In this document: one piece after another, positions 9,701 through 17,009 of the stretch
Position numbering within the stretch: the stretch's first letter is position 1
How the letters are laid out: the number at the start of each line of letters is the position of its first letter
Assembly: GCF_900111765.1 (NCBI RefSeq)
Contig: NZ_FOIB01000015.1
Location: 1 to 64,000, forward strand
Length of the DNA: 64,000 nt
Direction: 5' to 3'
Source of the DNA: Myxococcus fulvus
Lineage (GTDB): Bacteria > Myxococcota > Myxococcia > Myxococcales > Myxococcaceae
Notes under the pieces: generated by a model
Told to the model about the DNA's origin: nothing
What the model saw: the letters and a program-made list of their open reading frames with translations, nothing else
Database searches by the model: none
Translations under genes and position numbers: made by a program

Positions 9701-11052
9701 TGCGCCGCCACCCGCTGGTGCAGGAGGCTGTCGTCATCGCGCGCGTGTCCCCGTCCGGCGTCACGTCGCTGTACGCCTACGTGCAGGCGCCGGGTGTCGC
9801 GCGCTCCGAGCCGTTCCGCGAACACGTCGCCTCGCAGCTCCCCAGCTACATGGTGCCCGCGACGTTCGTGGTGATGGACGCGCTGCCCATCAACGCCAAC
9901 GGCAAGGTGGACCGCAAGGCGCTGCCGGAGCCGGACGCCGTGGTCGCGCCCGAGCCCACGTCCGCGCCCACGTCCGACGCGAAGCTGGAGACCCCCTTCC
10001 GCACCACGCTGGAGATGGTGCTCCAGCGCCTGTGGACGGAGGTGCTCGGACGCTCGGGAGTGCAGGCCGGCGACGACTTCTTCGCGCTGGGCGGTGACTC
10101 CATCCTGGCGATGCGACTGCTCGCGCGGCTGGAGGAGGAGCTGGGCCTGCCTTTACCCCTGGCCACGCTCTTCCAGAGCCCCACGCTGGGCGAGTCCTCC
10201 GAGGCCATCCTCGCGCTGCTGCGAGAAGGCCCCCGCCGCACCAGCGCGGTGCGCCTGTCGAGCCCCCGACTCCCCGAGGACACGCCCCCGCTGTTCCTCT
10301 TCCACGCGGGCGACGGCGAGGTGCACCACTACCGCGACCTGGTCCCCCGGCTGGAGCCGCACTTCCGCTGCCACGGCATCCAGGCCCCGGAGACGCTGGC
10401 CACGGGCCACGGGCACGCGACGCTGGAGGCTCGCGTGGAGGCGTACACACGCGACATCCGCGCCATCCAGCCCCACGGCCCCTACCGGCTCGCGGGCTTC
10501 TCGTACGGCGGCTATCCAGCGCTCGGCGTGGCCGCGCTGCTGGAGGCCCAGGGCGAGACGGTGGAGCTGCTCGCCATGATGGACACCGCCACGTGGGAGG
10601 CCATCCGCGCCGTCGCGCCGTCGGCCGATGAGGACGCCGTGCTCGTGCTCGCCAGCGAGTTCGGCGTGCGCGACGCGGCGATGGAGCAGGAGCTGGCCGC
10701 GCTCTCCCGCGAGCAGCAGTGGGAGCACGTGGCGAAGCGGGCCCGCGAACGGGGAACGGCCGCGCCGCACTTCCGGGGCAGCGACTTCGCGCGCATCTGG
10801 CGGGTGCTCGGCGAGGTGCTCACGCCGCAAGCCCGCGCGTGGACCATCCCCCTGACGCGCGTGCGCCCGACGCTCATCACCAGCCGTGCGCTGCGGGAGC
10901 AGGTGGGCGACGCGCGCCTGGGCTGGACGCACCACCTGCCCGCCGAGCACCTGGAGGTGGTGGAGATGGAGGGGGAGCACGCCACCGTGCTCCACCCGCC
11001 CGAGGTGGACACCCTGGCCGCGCTGCTGCTCAGGGCGCTGGGCAAGGCGTGA
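1..11052 (+). CDS. Multimodular non-ribosomal peptide synthetase, 3' part, ending in thioesterase
   Basis: The frame is open from base 1, so the true start lies upstream; 3683 residues are visible. Domains in order are: end of an A domain (1-125); PCP (Ser172); C (about 231-660, HHVVVDG from 357); A (about 685-1185, SGSTGRPKG near 838, YGPTE near 975); PCP (Ser1231); C (about 1290-1720, HHIVVDG from 1420); A (about 1750-2255, YGPTE near 2032); PCP (Ser2296); C (about 2353-2800, variant SHTVNDG from 2486); A (about 2805-3310); PCP (GGDS, Ser3367); type I TE (GFSYG with Ser3501, Asp3528, His3660). No epimerase or methyltransferase domain is seen. Reading the A pockets by eye against PheA gives D-V-W-H-V-S-L-V-E (serine-like), D-G-W-A-V-G-S-V-A (unassigned) and D-A-E-S-L-P-V-I-T (unusual). 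The protein should be a cytosolic assembly line adding at least four residues and releasing the product by TE. It is convergent with the next gene. Confidence 0.97.
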   Translation, partial: SPGSRLYDTGDRARWNDDGSLSFLGRSDFQLKLRGVRVEVEEIEAALLRLSGVRQAAVLPFRPSRDTFLVAFLVLDDGAPPLASLRDALASSLPEALVPSRFLSLPSLPFTTSGKVDRTALSSFDISTAEVPSSDASPRGQAEALLSQLFADVLSLSHVPRDADFFSLGGHSLSATRLVSRIRLAFGVELPLAALFSSPSVAGLALVLSQHHDALPLPSPAPSSLPPQASFAQERLWFLHQLQPELRAYNIPEAVELRGALDVPALDGALRLLLDRHPVLRTTFIAEDGRPVPRHNPLPVEVLQVEELSATDADSPALHHRLREESTRVLSLEQGPLYRFHLFRLAPEHHVLLLVLHHVVVDGLSIDLLLSELSQAYASLHQHQTPSLPKAPLTYADVAAWQRSAPVRAREATHVEYWKRQLAGAPASLSLPTDKPRPSILGDAGALSRFHRLSPELEQALTRVCREHQVTPFMVLSAALAALLHRHSGQDDVSVGTPVSGRPHPAMEDVVGLFTNTVVLRTRFNPGTTFAELLASTRSTALEAFTHQDAPFERVVEALQVERSLAHAPLFQVGFFWDRAENTLAETFPGLETRPIVVDGKNTLSELALTVSESPRGHELSFQYSTDLFEAPTVERLLSHYVRLLEDALGAPSRQVAHLSLLDAAERQQVLRDFNDTQCAVDEAATLVSLIESQTERTPELRALTFEGQHLTYGELETRSNQLARHLQSLGVGPEVLVGVFLERSLELVVTLLGILKSGAAYLPLDPELPRERLAGMLEDGGAPVVITLQDLASRLPPHVGHTVLLDTEATKLASLPGTRVASRPHPDSLAYVIFTSGSTGRPKGAMNSHRAIANRLSWMHEVHALAPGESVLQKTPTSFDVSVWELFWPLTVGARLVLARPGGHREPAYLAKLLAEERITLAHFVPSMLGAFLEEPWEPLTDLRRLVCSGEALSVELVRRAHERLPAAEVHNLYGPTEAAVEVTHWHCPRGDARTSVPIGHPVANTHLLVLDTAGHPVPVGVQGELHIGGVQVGRGYWRRPELTAERFIPDAFSDTPGASLYRTGDLARWRGDGTLEYLGRTDFQVKVRGQRIELEEIELALRRLPSVRDAVVLARATSRNDVRLIAYVVAREGRAEEAATARTALKAVLPEAMVPSALIVLDALPLTPSGKTDRGALLRLPLPEVEASHDTEEAPRDPLEQLLASFFCQVLGVEKVSRDADFFAMGGHSLSATRLVSRIRRALGQELSLKALFLSPTVAGIARVLSEQAPGPSAPLPAPEPRGDDTAAAPSFSQERMWFLQQLQPDSASLAVPEATELRGPLDVEALESALLFLLERHTALRAIFTPAEGGPRLGLEPVPMRVLDREDLSTEAASRDVLTRRLTEESERPFRLDTGPLYRFHLFLLAPEHHVLLLVFHHIVVDGLSMDIFLRELAESYAACRENRAPTAAPLTLDFADVAAWQRTPALLARQDVHLEYWRRKLDGAPTVLELPTDVPRHPGRGHAGAFTRHHPLPVHLIEALRELCREHQVTPFIALYAAFTALLHRYTGQSDLSVGTPVSGRVHPSLEPLVGLFINTVALRTQVDPEASFASLLGQARTTALEAFAHQEVPFERVVEALQVERSLSHAPLVQAMFELSPSPRTLSDAFPGLEARPVQLGSAASLYDVMLTAEEDKDRFGFYLEYPTALFEAASAERMVSHYVRLLESALLAPTTPVRRLSLLTEAEHRQVLVDFNASARARDAHDTVVSRFVAQVARTPDAEALSFEGQTLSYRELHTRSTQLAHFLRELGAGPEERVALCLERGPELIVSMLAVLKAGGAYVPLDPAHPPERLAQLLIDAGARVLVTREGLGDLFSSVAIMTAYVDTDAAEISRKPVEDLPGSATGAQLAYVIFTSGSTGQPKGVLLTHQGLFNTALAAMEAHGLQPGRRVLQFASSTFDGSVWEIFSTLLSGATLVMAPKERLLPDLPLRTLLREQRITDCALTPTVLTLLEPEGLQSLQVIVSGGEPLSAELVRRWAPGRALLNSYGPTEVTVAATVTPFPGLGRPSGGEPTEVSRVTVGTPWPNTHLYVLDERLEPSPIGVPGELYVGGMGLARGYLEHPELTAERFIPHPLATTPGERLYRTGDRVRWLADGQLEYLGRLDTQLKVRGIRVEPGEIEAVLTRHEDVREVAVVPRDDVDGGTRLVAFLVPTHPEVLTVDSVRAWLRQRLPEHLVPSAFVLLDALPLTSSRKVDRKALSRQELPRLEQPSLGDDAPHSTTEARVATLFQAALGLEQLSRQANFFEHGGHSLSATRLVARLRQDFGVELPLTVFFANPTIASVAAFIDAAPRAVHDVPIVVARPEVLPPSLVQERLWYALQLPQAPPYVLTLGLLLEGALDAERLEESLAAVVERNETLRTTFFQQGDALRVRVHPPPRASVLTRVDLSRLSTTHALEVARDAVVRLDREHFDLAQGPLYRFELLKLDEHGTRHALVLAFSHTVNDGVGLATFAEELATAWNSAVDGGPARLPPLALQYTDYAVWQRQPEQLRRLEEGLASWKQALAHAPPLLDLPLDFPRRAPALNDNMRAVTVSLSAEHSDTIRALARSEGVSSFSVLLALTQAWLHRLSGQSHVVVATPFSGRSTPQVETLLGYFANVLPLCTDVSGAPSLRGLLRRVRDVVAHATTHQEVPFKRIADTVQPDGDRTAPRLAQALLQAERPGLPGLEGLSVTELDVDGVIPAYDVVVSVTLGDAGALSGFIALDGALFTPETGERFARAFEQLAASALSTPDVSLPQLSMLSVAQRREVLAALAGPAQDIAPGTCIHTLFEAQVRRTPHAAAVAHGDVTWSYAQLNARANLLASRLLERGLKPEERVGVVMEPSTQAMAVLLGILKAGGAYVPLDADWPEPRKRDVLGRAEVHRLWVDANVLEPHLSLVADVEVPPMPASVTDDLEPGPRRVLDSQTAYIVFTSGSTGEPKGVMVEHRSVVNHNVGITKRFGLVEGDRMLNFAPLTFDAAAEDLYPPLLVGGTVVMRSGLVPAHTMTPYLEETGITIISLPPTYIEEWIRQMEALGQRVPARLKLLAPGGDVLKKETFEAWVRVGGGHAPWVNVYGPTECTITSATCDIPGVEGLGTAATFPIGRPMPRVCFYLLDEHLEPVPPGLPGRVYIGGAALSRGYLRAPHLTSERFLPDPFSATPGARMYHTGDLARLLPDGRLRFLGRADHQVKVRGFRIELSEIETCLRRHPLVQEAVVIARVSPSGVTSLYAYVQAPGVARSEPFREHVASQLPSYMVPATFVVMDALPINANGKVDRKALPEPDAVVAPEPTSAPTSDAKLETPFRTTLEMVLQRLWTEVLGRSGVQAGDDFFALGGDSILAMRLLARLEEELGLPLPLATLFQSPTLGESSEAILALLREGPRRTSAVRLSSPRLPEDTPPLFLFHAGDGEVHHYRDLVPRLEPHFRCHGIQAPETLATGHGHATLEARVEAYTRDIRAIQPHGPYRLAGFSYGGYPALGVAALLEAQGETVELLAMMDTATWEAIRAVAPSADEDAVLVLASEFGVRDAAMEQELAALSREQQWEHVAKRARERGTAAPHFRGSDFARIWRVLGEVLTPQARAWTIPLTRVRPTLITSRALREQVGDARLGWTHHLPAEHLEVVEMEGEHATVLHPPEVDTLAALLLRALGKA

Positions 11053-11059
11053 GGCGGGA

Positions 11060-11079
11060 GCCGCTTCAGCGGAAGCGGC
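11060..11079. terminator. Convergent-gene hairpin
   Basis: A perfect 8-bp inverted repeat (GCCGCTTC / GAAGCGGC) with the 4-base loop AGCG lies 7 bases after the NRPS stop. It contains the stop codon of the minus-strand LolA-like gene. There is no T tract, so a shared bidirectional terminator is plausible but not certain. Confidence 0.5.
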
Positions 11080-11884
11080 CCTCCAGCCACGTCTTGGTGA
11101 AGATGTTGGGGCTGAGCGGCGCCAGCTCAATCTCGTCGTAGCGGACGGTGAGCTGCGTGCCCTCGGCCTCCTCCACCTCGAGCACCTCGCGCATCAGGTA
11201 CACCGGCCGGTTGTCCGCGGCCGGGTCGAGAATCTTCTGGTAGCCGCGGATGACGTCGGTGCGCAGCACGCGGCCCGAGGGCGCGTAGCCCACGCGCTTG
11301 ACGATGTTGTAGTCGGGGTCCACCCAGACGCGCAGCTGCGGGAAGGACGCCTCCATGCCCGGACGCACCTTGAGGAACAGCTTGCGGAACTTCGTGCCCG
11401 CCGCCGTCTCCTCGCCCTCGTCCTGCACCTCGTAGGTCTCCAAGAGGTGCGAGCGGTCGAAGTCCTCCTCGCAGGAGATGGTGTTGACGATGTTGCCGCG
11501 CGAGGTGGTGCGCTGCCAGTGGCCCACGGATGGGTCGTACTCCCACAGGTTGCGGCCGATGCGCAGGTAGCCGCCACCCGCCATGTTGCGCGGCTTGGTG
11601 ATGTAGATGAGCAGGTCCTTCGACGAGTCCCGGCGGAACACCAGCATCTCCAGCAGCGCCTCGGTGCCATCCTTGCGCTTCTCGCGCAGCCGCACCGTGC
11701 TCTTGAAGTCGCTCTTGAGCGCCATGCGCGCATCCACCCGCCGAATCACCTCCTCGGCGGCCACGGCGGCCTTCGACTCCGCGGGCTTCGCCTCGGCGGG
11801 CTTCTCTTCCTTCTGCGCCGCCGGGGCCAGGGGCGCGAGCGACAGGGCGAACATCACGGCGAGACGGCGGATGGACGTCTGCAT
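11066..11884 (-). CDS. LolA-like outer-membrane lipoprotein-sorting family protein
   Basis: A 272-residue exported protein. The chosen ATG (11884) overlaps the upstream permease stop as TGATG, and the N-terminus then reads as a signal peptide (MQTSIRRLAVMFALSLAPLA...). A short Lys/Glu/Ala linker precedes a beta-rich body with the features of the LolA_like/'outer membrane lipoprotein-sorting' family: an early VRLREKRKDG strand, LLIYITKPRNMAGGGYL, and a late RVWVDPDYNIVKRVGY strand. Family members are periplasmic and thought to carry lipids or lipoproteins, or to work with MacB/LolE-type permeases. It is the last gene of a minus-strand operon after two such permeases, which suggests an export system moving a hydrophobic cargo across the envelope. 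The cargo is unknown; NRPS product or lipoprotein are both possible. Confidence 0.8.
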   Translation of the reverse strand: MQTSIRRLAVMFALSLAPLAPAAQKEEKPAEAKPAESKAAVAAEEVIRRVDARMALKSDFKSTVRLREKRKDGTEALLEMLVFRRDSSKDLLIYITKPRNMAGGGYLRIGRNLWEYDPSVGHWQRTTSRGNIVNTISCEEDFDRSHLLETYEVQDEGEETAAGTKFRKLFLKVRPGMEASFPQLRVWVDPDYNIVKRVGYAPSGRVLRTDVIRGYQKILDPAADNRPVYLMREVLEVEEAEGTQLTVRYDEIELAPLSPNIFTKTWLEGRFR

Positions 11885-13188
11885 CACAGGGACTCCATGG
11901 CGGACCGAGGTGTCAGCGAGGCGGCGCGTGCCGCGGGAATGAGGGTGGCGAACCCCGCGCCCACGGTGACGAGCACCACGGCGAGGACGCACAGCCCCAG
12001 GTTGGGCGTCAGGGGCAAGGTGCCACTGAAGAACAGGTTGGCGATCTCTTCATGCAAGGGCACCGCGCCGCGCAAGGCCACGCACAGCACCGAGGACAGC
12101 ACCACGCCCAGGGCCGAGCCCACGAAGCCCAGCAGCAGCCCCTCCGTCATGAAGAGGGCCACCACGCTGCGGCGCTGCATGCCCATGGCGCGCAGGGTGC
12201 CAATCTCCCGCGTGCGCTCACGCACCGCGACGCTGAGCGCCACGAAGAGGCCAATCACCACCAGCACCAGCACCACCAGGCTCACCAGCACCGCCAGCGC
12301 CGTGAGGCCCAGCGTGACGAAGGACATGAACGAGGACTCGTCCTCCCACGTGCTGACGTCCAGCTTCTGGCCCCGCCAGCCTTCTCGCAAAAGCAGCATC
12401 TGCTTCTCCGCGTAGGACTGGTTCGCGGCGGGCAGCACGTCGAAGCCCGCGCCGCGCAGGGAGTCGCGCAACGACGTGCCCAGCGCGTCCACGTCCACCG
12501 GCGTGTCACCGCACACCACCTGGAGCACACCCGCCGAGCCCGGCTTGAAGCCGTCCAGCTCGCGCAGCGTCTCGTTGGAGACGAGCAGGCCGGCGGACTC
12601 GCCCAAGAGGCCCGCCTTCTCGGTGATGGCCACCACCTCCACGTCCAGCGCGTTGCGACGGCCTCCGCCCACCGGCTGCGCGAAGAGCGTGGCCAGATCC
12701 CCTGTCTTCACCTGGAGCCGCTCGGCCAGCGTGGTGGACACGGCCAGGGTGCGCGGCCGCGCGAGGTCCTCCAGCCGGCCGGACGCCACGCGGAAGCGTG
12801 ACAGCGAGTCCTTCTCGCTCGCGACGTCCATGCCCACCAGGAAGGAGCCCGTGCGGCGACGCCCCGCGCCCGCGAGCGCGAAGCTGCGGCCCCGCTCCCG
12901 CAAGGAGCAGCCTTGCGGAACCTGGGGCTCCAGCACGCCGCGCACCTTGCCGGCGTCCCCCACCACTGGCGCGATCGAGTCCGGGTGGACCTTGAAGAAG
13001 CCGCCCACGTTGAGGTCACCCGTGAGGAACGTGGTGACGGCCTCGCGCTGGGCCGTGGCCACCCCGGCCGCCAGCGACGACACGGCGACGATGACGCCGC
13101 TGGCCGCGGCGGTGATGCCCAACAGCAGGAGCACCCGCTCCCGGTGGGCGAAGAGGTTTCGCAGCGCCAGATGCAGAAGGGAAAACAT
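11884..13188 (-). CDS. ABC transporter permease, FtsX/MacB type
   Basis: A 434-residue inner-membrane protein. ATG at 13188 is used because it lies 4 bases after the upstream permease stop and gives a normal start (MFSLLHLALRNLFAHRER) running into the first membrane helix. A large periplasmic region (about 45-290) follows, then three hydrophobic helices with the FtsX-domain signature between them (RERTREIGTLRAMGM, about residue 340) and a terminal helix before SLTPRSAMESL. This is the LolC/LolE/MacB fold: a half-permease working with a cytoplasmic ATPase by mechanotransmission rather than forming a channel. The stop overlaps the LolA-like start (TGATG). No LolD/MacB-like ATPase lies next to it in this window. 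Confidence 0.88.
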   Translation of the reverse strand: MFSLLHLALRNLFAHRERVLLLLGITAAASGVIVAVSSLAAGVATAQREAVTTFLTGDLNVGGFFKVHPDSIAPVVGDAGKVRGVLEPQVPQGCSLRERGRSFALAGAGRRRTGSFLVGMDVASEKDSLSRFRVASGRLEDLARPRTLAVSTTLAERLQVKTGDLATLFAQPVGGGRRNALDVEVVAITEKAGLLGESAGLLVSNETLRELDGFKPGSAGVLQVVCGDTPVDVDALGTSLRDSLRGAGFDVLPAANQSYAEKQMLLLREGWRGQKLDVSTWEDESSFMSFVTLGLTALAVLVSLVVLVLVVIGLFVALSVAVRERTREIGTLRAMGMQRRSVVALFMTEGLLLGFVGSALGVVLSSVLCVALRGAVPLHEEIANLFFSGTLPLTPNLGLCVLAVVLVTVGAGFATLIPAARAASLTPRSAMESL

Positions 13189-13192
13189 CGCC

Positions 13193-15238
13193 TCAGTCCT
13201 CCCTCTTTCGCATCGCCACCGCGGGAGGCACCGCGCTGCCCCGCCACGCGGGCACCAGCGACGCCACCACCACCACGGCCACCACGCCCAGCCACACCCC
13301 AAGCCCCTGCCCCCACGACAGCCGGGGCATCAACACGGGGCCGCCCATGAAGAACTGGAGCGCTTCGTCGGTGACCAGGATGCCATCCCCCATCGACCCG
13401 AACAGCAGCAGCGCCGAGAGCGCCATGCCCACGCCCGCACCCAGGCCTCCCAACAGCAGCCCCTCCATCAAGAGCGAGCCGAACACGTCCCGCCGCTGCA
13501 TGCCCACCGCGCGCATCGTCCCCACCTCACCCACGCGCTCCTGCGCTAGCAGCAGCAGCGTGCCCGCGGAGACAAGCACCACGAACAGGCACAGCATCAC
13601 CGAGAAGGCGAGCAGCACCACCCGCGTCATGCCCACCACGCCGCTGATGAAGCCGCCCGCGGCCTCCCAGTCCACCGTGGCCAGCGGCGCCGAGGCGCCC
13701 GTGCCCTCTCGCACCACGACCTCGGCCACCCGCACGGGGTCCGCGTCCCGCGCCACCACCACCGCGGCCTGGAGCACGCTGCCTCCGCGCAGCTCCGTCG
13801 AGGAGAAGGTGTCCGGCCAGGCGCGGGCGCGCGGGAAGTCGGGGATGCCCGTCGCGCGCGTGGGCACCGTCTCCACCTCCACCACCGTGGCCGGCTTGAG
13901 CTGGTCCACCTCCGCCTCCGACAGGAAGTCGAGCCCCAGCGACTGGGCGTCTCGCTTCGCCTCCTCCACCATGTCCGGCGACAGGCGTCCGGACAGGTAG
14001 CGCGCGCTGACCAGGTCCATCAGGCTCAGCGTGTTGACGCGGCTGGTGTCTCCGCCGAGTCCCCGGAAGCGATACGTGCCCCACACCTTGAGCGGCACGC
14101 CGTTGACGAGCGAGTCCAGCCCCTTGAGCACCACCGTGTCCCCGGGCTTCACGCGGTACAGCGGCAACAGCGGCGCCAGCTCCGCGTAGAAGACCTGGTG
14201 ACGGGCCGCGAAGTTTCCGTCATCCAGCTTCAGGAACTCGCGCCACAGGGCCTCCGGCTCACCCGCGTGGCCCAGGACCCGCTCGAGCACCGCGCGCGCG
14301 GCGTCGGAGCGCTCCGCGTCCACGCGGGCCAGCAGGTCCGGCAGCTCCGCCGAGGCGCGCTCCACCAGCGTGCGCAGCCGCTCGTCCTCCGCGAGCAACG
14401 CGCCCCGGTCCAGCTCCCGCTTCAGCTCATCCAGCCGCGCGGCCACCGGCAGCTTGAAGCGCTGCTCGTAGAGGCCGTGCCCCAACAGCAGCCCCCGGTG
14501 TCCCTCGGGCGGCAGCGTGCCCGTCACCATCTCGAAGCGAGGGAAGGCGCGGGCGAACTGGGACAGGTCGCTGCCCAGGTACTCGATGTCGATGGACTCG
14601 CCCTCGCCCACCTGCCGGGCGACGTGGTTCTCCAGGTACTCGAGCGCCACCAGCGGCTCGGCGCGGAAGCGCTCCCAGAAGGCGGGCTTCGTCGTCTCCT
14701 CCAGCGCCGCGCGGTCCATGCGCGCCTCGTCGGCGGTGAGGAAGGCCTCCGTCTGACGGTCCGCGTCTCGCGCCACGTCGCGCAGCGTGCGCTCCAAATC
14801 CGTGGCCAACCGCGTGAGCCGCGCGTCGCGCTCGGGCGAGGGAGGCTGACGGGCCACGGCGCGCGCGGTGGAGAGCTTGTCGTCCAGGTAGTTGCCGCGG
14901 AACGTCGCGGCCATGCCCACCTCGAGCGGCACCACGTCCTGGACACCCGGTGTCTGTCGCAACCGGGTCTCGAGTGACGGGTAGTCGGGCAGCGGCGTCA
15001 GCACCGGCGCGCCCGTGGGGCCCGTCACCACCACGGCCTTCTCCGCGGACTGGGAGTTGTAGACGAGGAAGTGCCCCGCGCCGCTCTCGATGACGCTGCG
15101 CTGGGTGCCCTCGGAGATGCCGGCCACCATCGCGAGCCCCAGCGCGAGCAGCAGCGCGGAGCCGAGCGCCAGCAATGCGACCACCCAGCTCCGAGGCCGG
15201 GCCACGACGCTCTGAAGCGCGAAGGACAGCAACGTCAA
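13193..15238 (-). CDS. Large ABC transporter permease, FtsX/MacB type
   Basis: A 681-residue permease. The start chosen is TTG at 15238, because GAGGAG lies six bases upstream and the protein then begins LTLLSFALQ just before the first membrane helix (about 17-38). Longer versions would run into the divergent methyltransferase and add an unlikely Arg-rich leader. A very long periplasmic domain (about 40-540) contains charged, helix-forming stretches. Three C-terminal helices carry the FtsX signature (AQERVGEVGTMRAVGM). Together with the following 434-residue permease it should form a heterodimeric LolCE-like unit feeding the LolA-like protein. It heads the operon; the 166-base gap to the divergent gene must hold its promoter, though no convincing -35/-10 was recognised. 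Confidence 0.85.
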   Translation of the reverse strand: MTLLSFALQSVVARPRSWVVALLALGSALLLALGLAMVAGISEGTQRSVIESGAGHFLVYNSQSAEKAVVVTGPTGAPVLTPLPDYPSLETRLRQTPGVQDVVPLEVGMAATFRGNYLDDKLSTARAVARQPPSPERDARLTRLATDLERTLRDVARDADRQTEAFLTADEARMDRAALEETTKPAFWERFRAEPLVALEYLENHVARQVGEGESIDIEYLGSDLSQFARAFPRFEMVTGTLPPEGHRGLLLGHGLYEQRFKLPVAARLDELKRELDRGALLAEDERLRTLVERASAELPDLLARVDAERSDAARAVLERVLGHAGEPEALWREFLKLDDGNFAARHQVFYAELAPLLPLYRVKPGDTVVLKGLDSLVNGVPLKVWGTYRFRGLGGDTSRVNTLSLMDLVSARYLSGRLSPDMVEEAKRDAQSLGLDFLSEAEVDQLKPATVVEVETVPTRATGIPDFPRARAWPDTFSSTELRGGSVLQAAVVVARDADPVRVAEVVVREGTGASAPLATVDWEAAGGFISGVVGMTRVVLLAFSVMLCLFVVLVSAGTLLLLAQERVGEVGTMRAVGMQRRDVFGSLLMEGLLLGGLGAGVGMALSALLLFGSMGDGILVTDEALQFFMGGPVLMPRLSWGQGLGVWLGVVAVVVVASLVPAWRGSAVPPAVAMRKRED

Positions 15239-15404
15239 TGGAGACTCCTCGCGATGCGGACCCTGCACCCTCGCCCCAGCGGGGCGGGCGGGCGTCCTCG
15301 ACCGGACGTGGAGCCCCGGACGATAGAGAACCCACCCGGGCGATACAAGCGATGCGCCCCGCCGGGTTGCGCGACGCGAGACGACCGGACCAAGCTGCGC
15401 GTGC

Positions 15405-16895
15405 ATGTCGGCCACCCCCAGCCCCTCCCTCGCGCAGTCGGTCCACTTCTGGGCACGCAACGCCGCGAACGAGTCCGCGCTCCTGCGCGCCTCGCTCCGC
15501 CTGGGCCTCTTCGACGCACTGCCGGTGGAGGGCACCACCACCGCGTGTTCGCTCGACGCCCTGGCCACCGCGACGAAGTCCTCGCCCCGGGGGCTGCGTG
15601 CCCTGCTCGAGCTGCTGGTCTGCCTGGGCTACGCCACCCTGGATGACACGCGCCGCTTCGCCCTGGCGCGTCATGCCGCGACGTTCCTGCGCGATGACGC
15701 CTTCCTCGCGAGGCTGCGCGCCGAGCTGCCCTGGTGGGGGCCCCTGTCCCTGCTCGACGAGGCGGTGAAGCGGGGCGAGCCCGTGGAGCACGAGGGCCAG
15801 CGCTGGGATGTGCTCGGGCACTCCCGCGCGCTGTTCCTGGAAGACACGCGCGCCGAGGCAACACCTGGAGGGGCGGAGGACTTCTTCGACCGCTTCGCCC
15901 GGAGCGGCGCGCGCACGCAGGTGCTCATCACCGCCGGGAGGTTGGGCCTCTTGGAGCTGCTCGCGTCCGCGCCGCGCACGATGCCGGAGCTGGGCGCGGC
16001 CACGTACCTGAGCACGACGGGGCTCTCCGTCGTGGTGGAGGTGCTGGAGGCGCTGGGACTGGTGACGCGCGAGGGCGAGGCCTTCGGGCTGAGCACAGAG
16101 GCGAAGCGGCTCTTCGACGGCAAGGCGCTGGCGTACCTGGTGCGCTCGCTCAGCGTGTCCGCGCAGTACACCGAGGCGCTGGGCCGACTGGACGAGACGG
16201 TGCGCGAGGAGCGCTTCATCCTGGACCTGAAGGACCCGGAGGTGAGCCGGCGCTTCTACGCGGACAACTCCAATCAGATTACCGCGGTGTTCGCGTCGCA
16301 CTTCCAGCTCAGTCGCAAGGCGGCCACCACGCTCGCGAAGGCGCACCCGCTGGAGGGCGCGGCGGTGCTGGACATCGGCACGGGCTCGGGCGTGTGGGGC
16401 GCGGCCTTCGCTCGCGCGACGCCCACCACCCACGTCACCTACTTCGACCAGGGCGTGGTGCTGGAGCAGGTGAAGACGAACCTGGCGCGGCTCCAGGTGG
16501 CGGACCGCGCGCGCTTCTGGCCCGGGGACTTGTTCACCCACGACTTCGGTGAGGCGGCCTTCGACGTCATCATCCTTCCCCAGGTATTGAACGTGCTGAG
16601 GCCGGAGAGCCTGCCCGGGTTGTTCTCGCGCGTGGCCCGGGCGCTCAAGCCGGACGGCGTGCTGCTCATCGCCGAGTATGTCTTGAACGAGCGGCGCGAC
16701 GGCCCGCTGGACCACCTGTACTTCGGCCTGCGGCGGTTCATGACCAACGAGGGGGATTTGCTGTCCGCCTCCGAGTACGGACAGCTCTTGCAGGCGGTGG
16801 GGCTGTCCTCGTCCGTGTGCATCCCGCTGCCCACGCAGGAGATGATTCTGGCGGCCCGGCCCGGGGTGGCGTTGCCCTCCCGACTGGCGGACTGA
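15405..16895 (+). CDS. SAM-dependent methyltransferase with tandem winged-helix domains
   Basis: A 496-residue cytosolic enzyme. Two similar winged-helix/dimerisation modules (about 12-125 and 160-250) each contain a helix of the type SLRLGLFDAL or AGRLGLLELL. A class I Rossmann methyltransferase domain follows with motif I VLDIGTGSGVWG (Asp323) and an acidic motif II region near YFDQG. The C-terminal half resembles the O-methyltransferases of natural-product pathways (SAM donor, hydroxyl or carboxyl acceptor). The N-terminal duplication makes it longer than the usual 340-380 residues. A closely similar paralogue lies at 20230-21717 on the other strand. Placement beside the NRPS suggests tailoring of the peptide or of a precursor amino acid; the substrate cannot be read from sequence. 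Confidence 0.85.
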   Translation: MSATPSPSLAQSVHFWARNAANESALLRASLRLGLFDALPVEGTTTACSLDALATATKSSPRGLRALLELLVCLGYATLDDTRRFALARHAATFLRDDAFLARLRAELPWWGPLSLLDEAVKRGEPVEHEGQRWDVLGHSRALFLEDTRAEATPGGAEDFFDRFARSGARTQVLITAGRLGLLELLASAPRTMPELGAATYLSTTGLSVVVEVLEALGLVTREGEAFGLSTEAKRLFDGKALAYLVRSLSVSAQYTEALGRLDETVREERFILDLKDPEVSRRFYADNSNQITAVFASHFQLSRKAATTLAKAHPLEGAAVLDIGTGSGVWGAAFARATPTTHVTYFDQGVVLEQVKTNLARLQVADRARFWPGDLFTHDFGEAAFDVIILPQVLNVLRPESLPGLFSRVARALKPDGVLLIAEYVLNERRDGPLDHLYFGLRRFMTNEGDLLSASEYGQLLQAVGLSSSVCIPLPTQEMILAARPGVALPSRLAD

Positions 16896-17009
16896 GCACG
16901 CGCCGCGTCACGCCGGGGGATTTCACGGCCTCTTGCTTGCTCGTGGCGCGTCACCCCGACTACCGTTCCGACTCCCCCCGTGTTCGAGCAAGACCCCTGA
17001 AAGGTCCTG

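Noticed and set aside
14427..16715. Long minus-strand frame spanning the permease start and the methyltransferase
   Set aside because: It bridges two well-supported divergent genes, is Arg/Gly-rich and has no recognisable domain.
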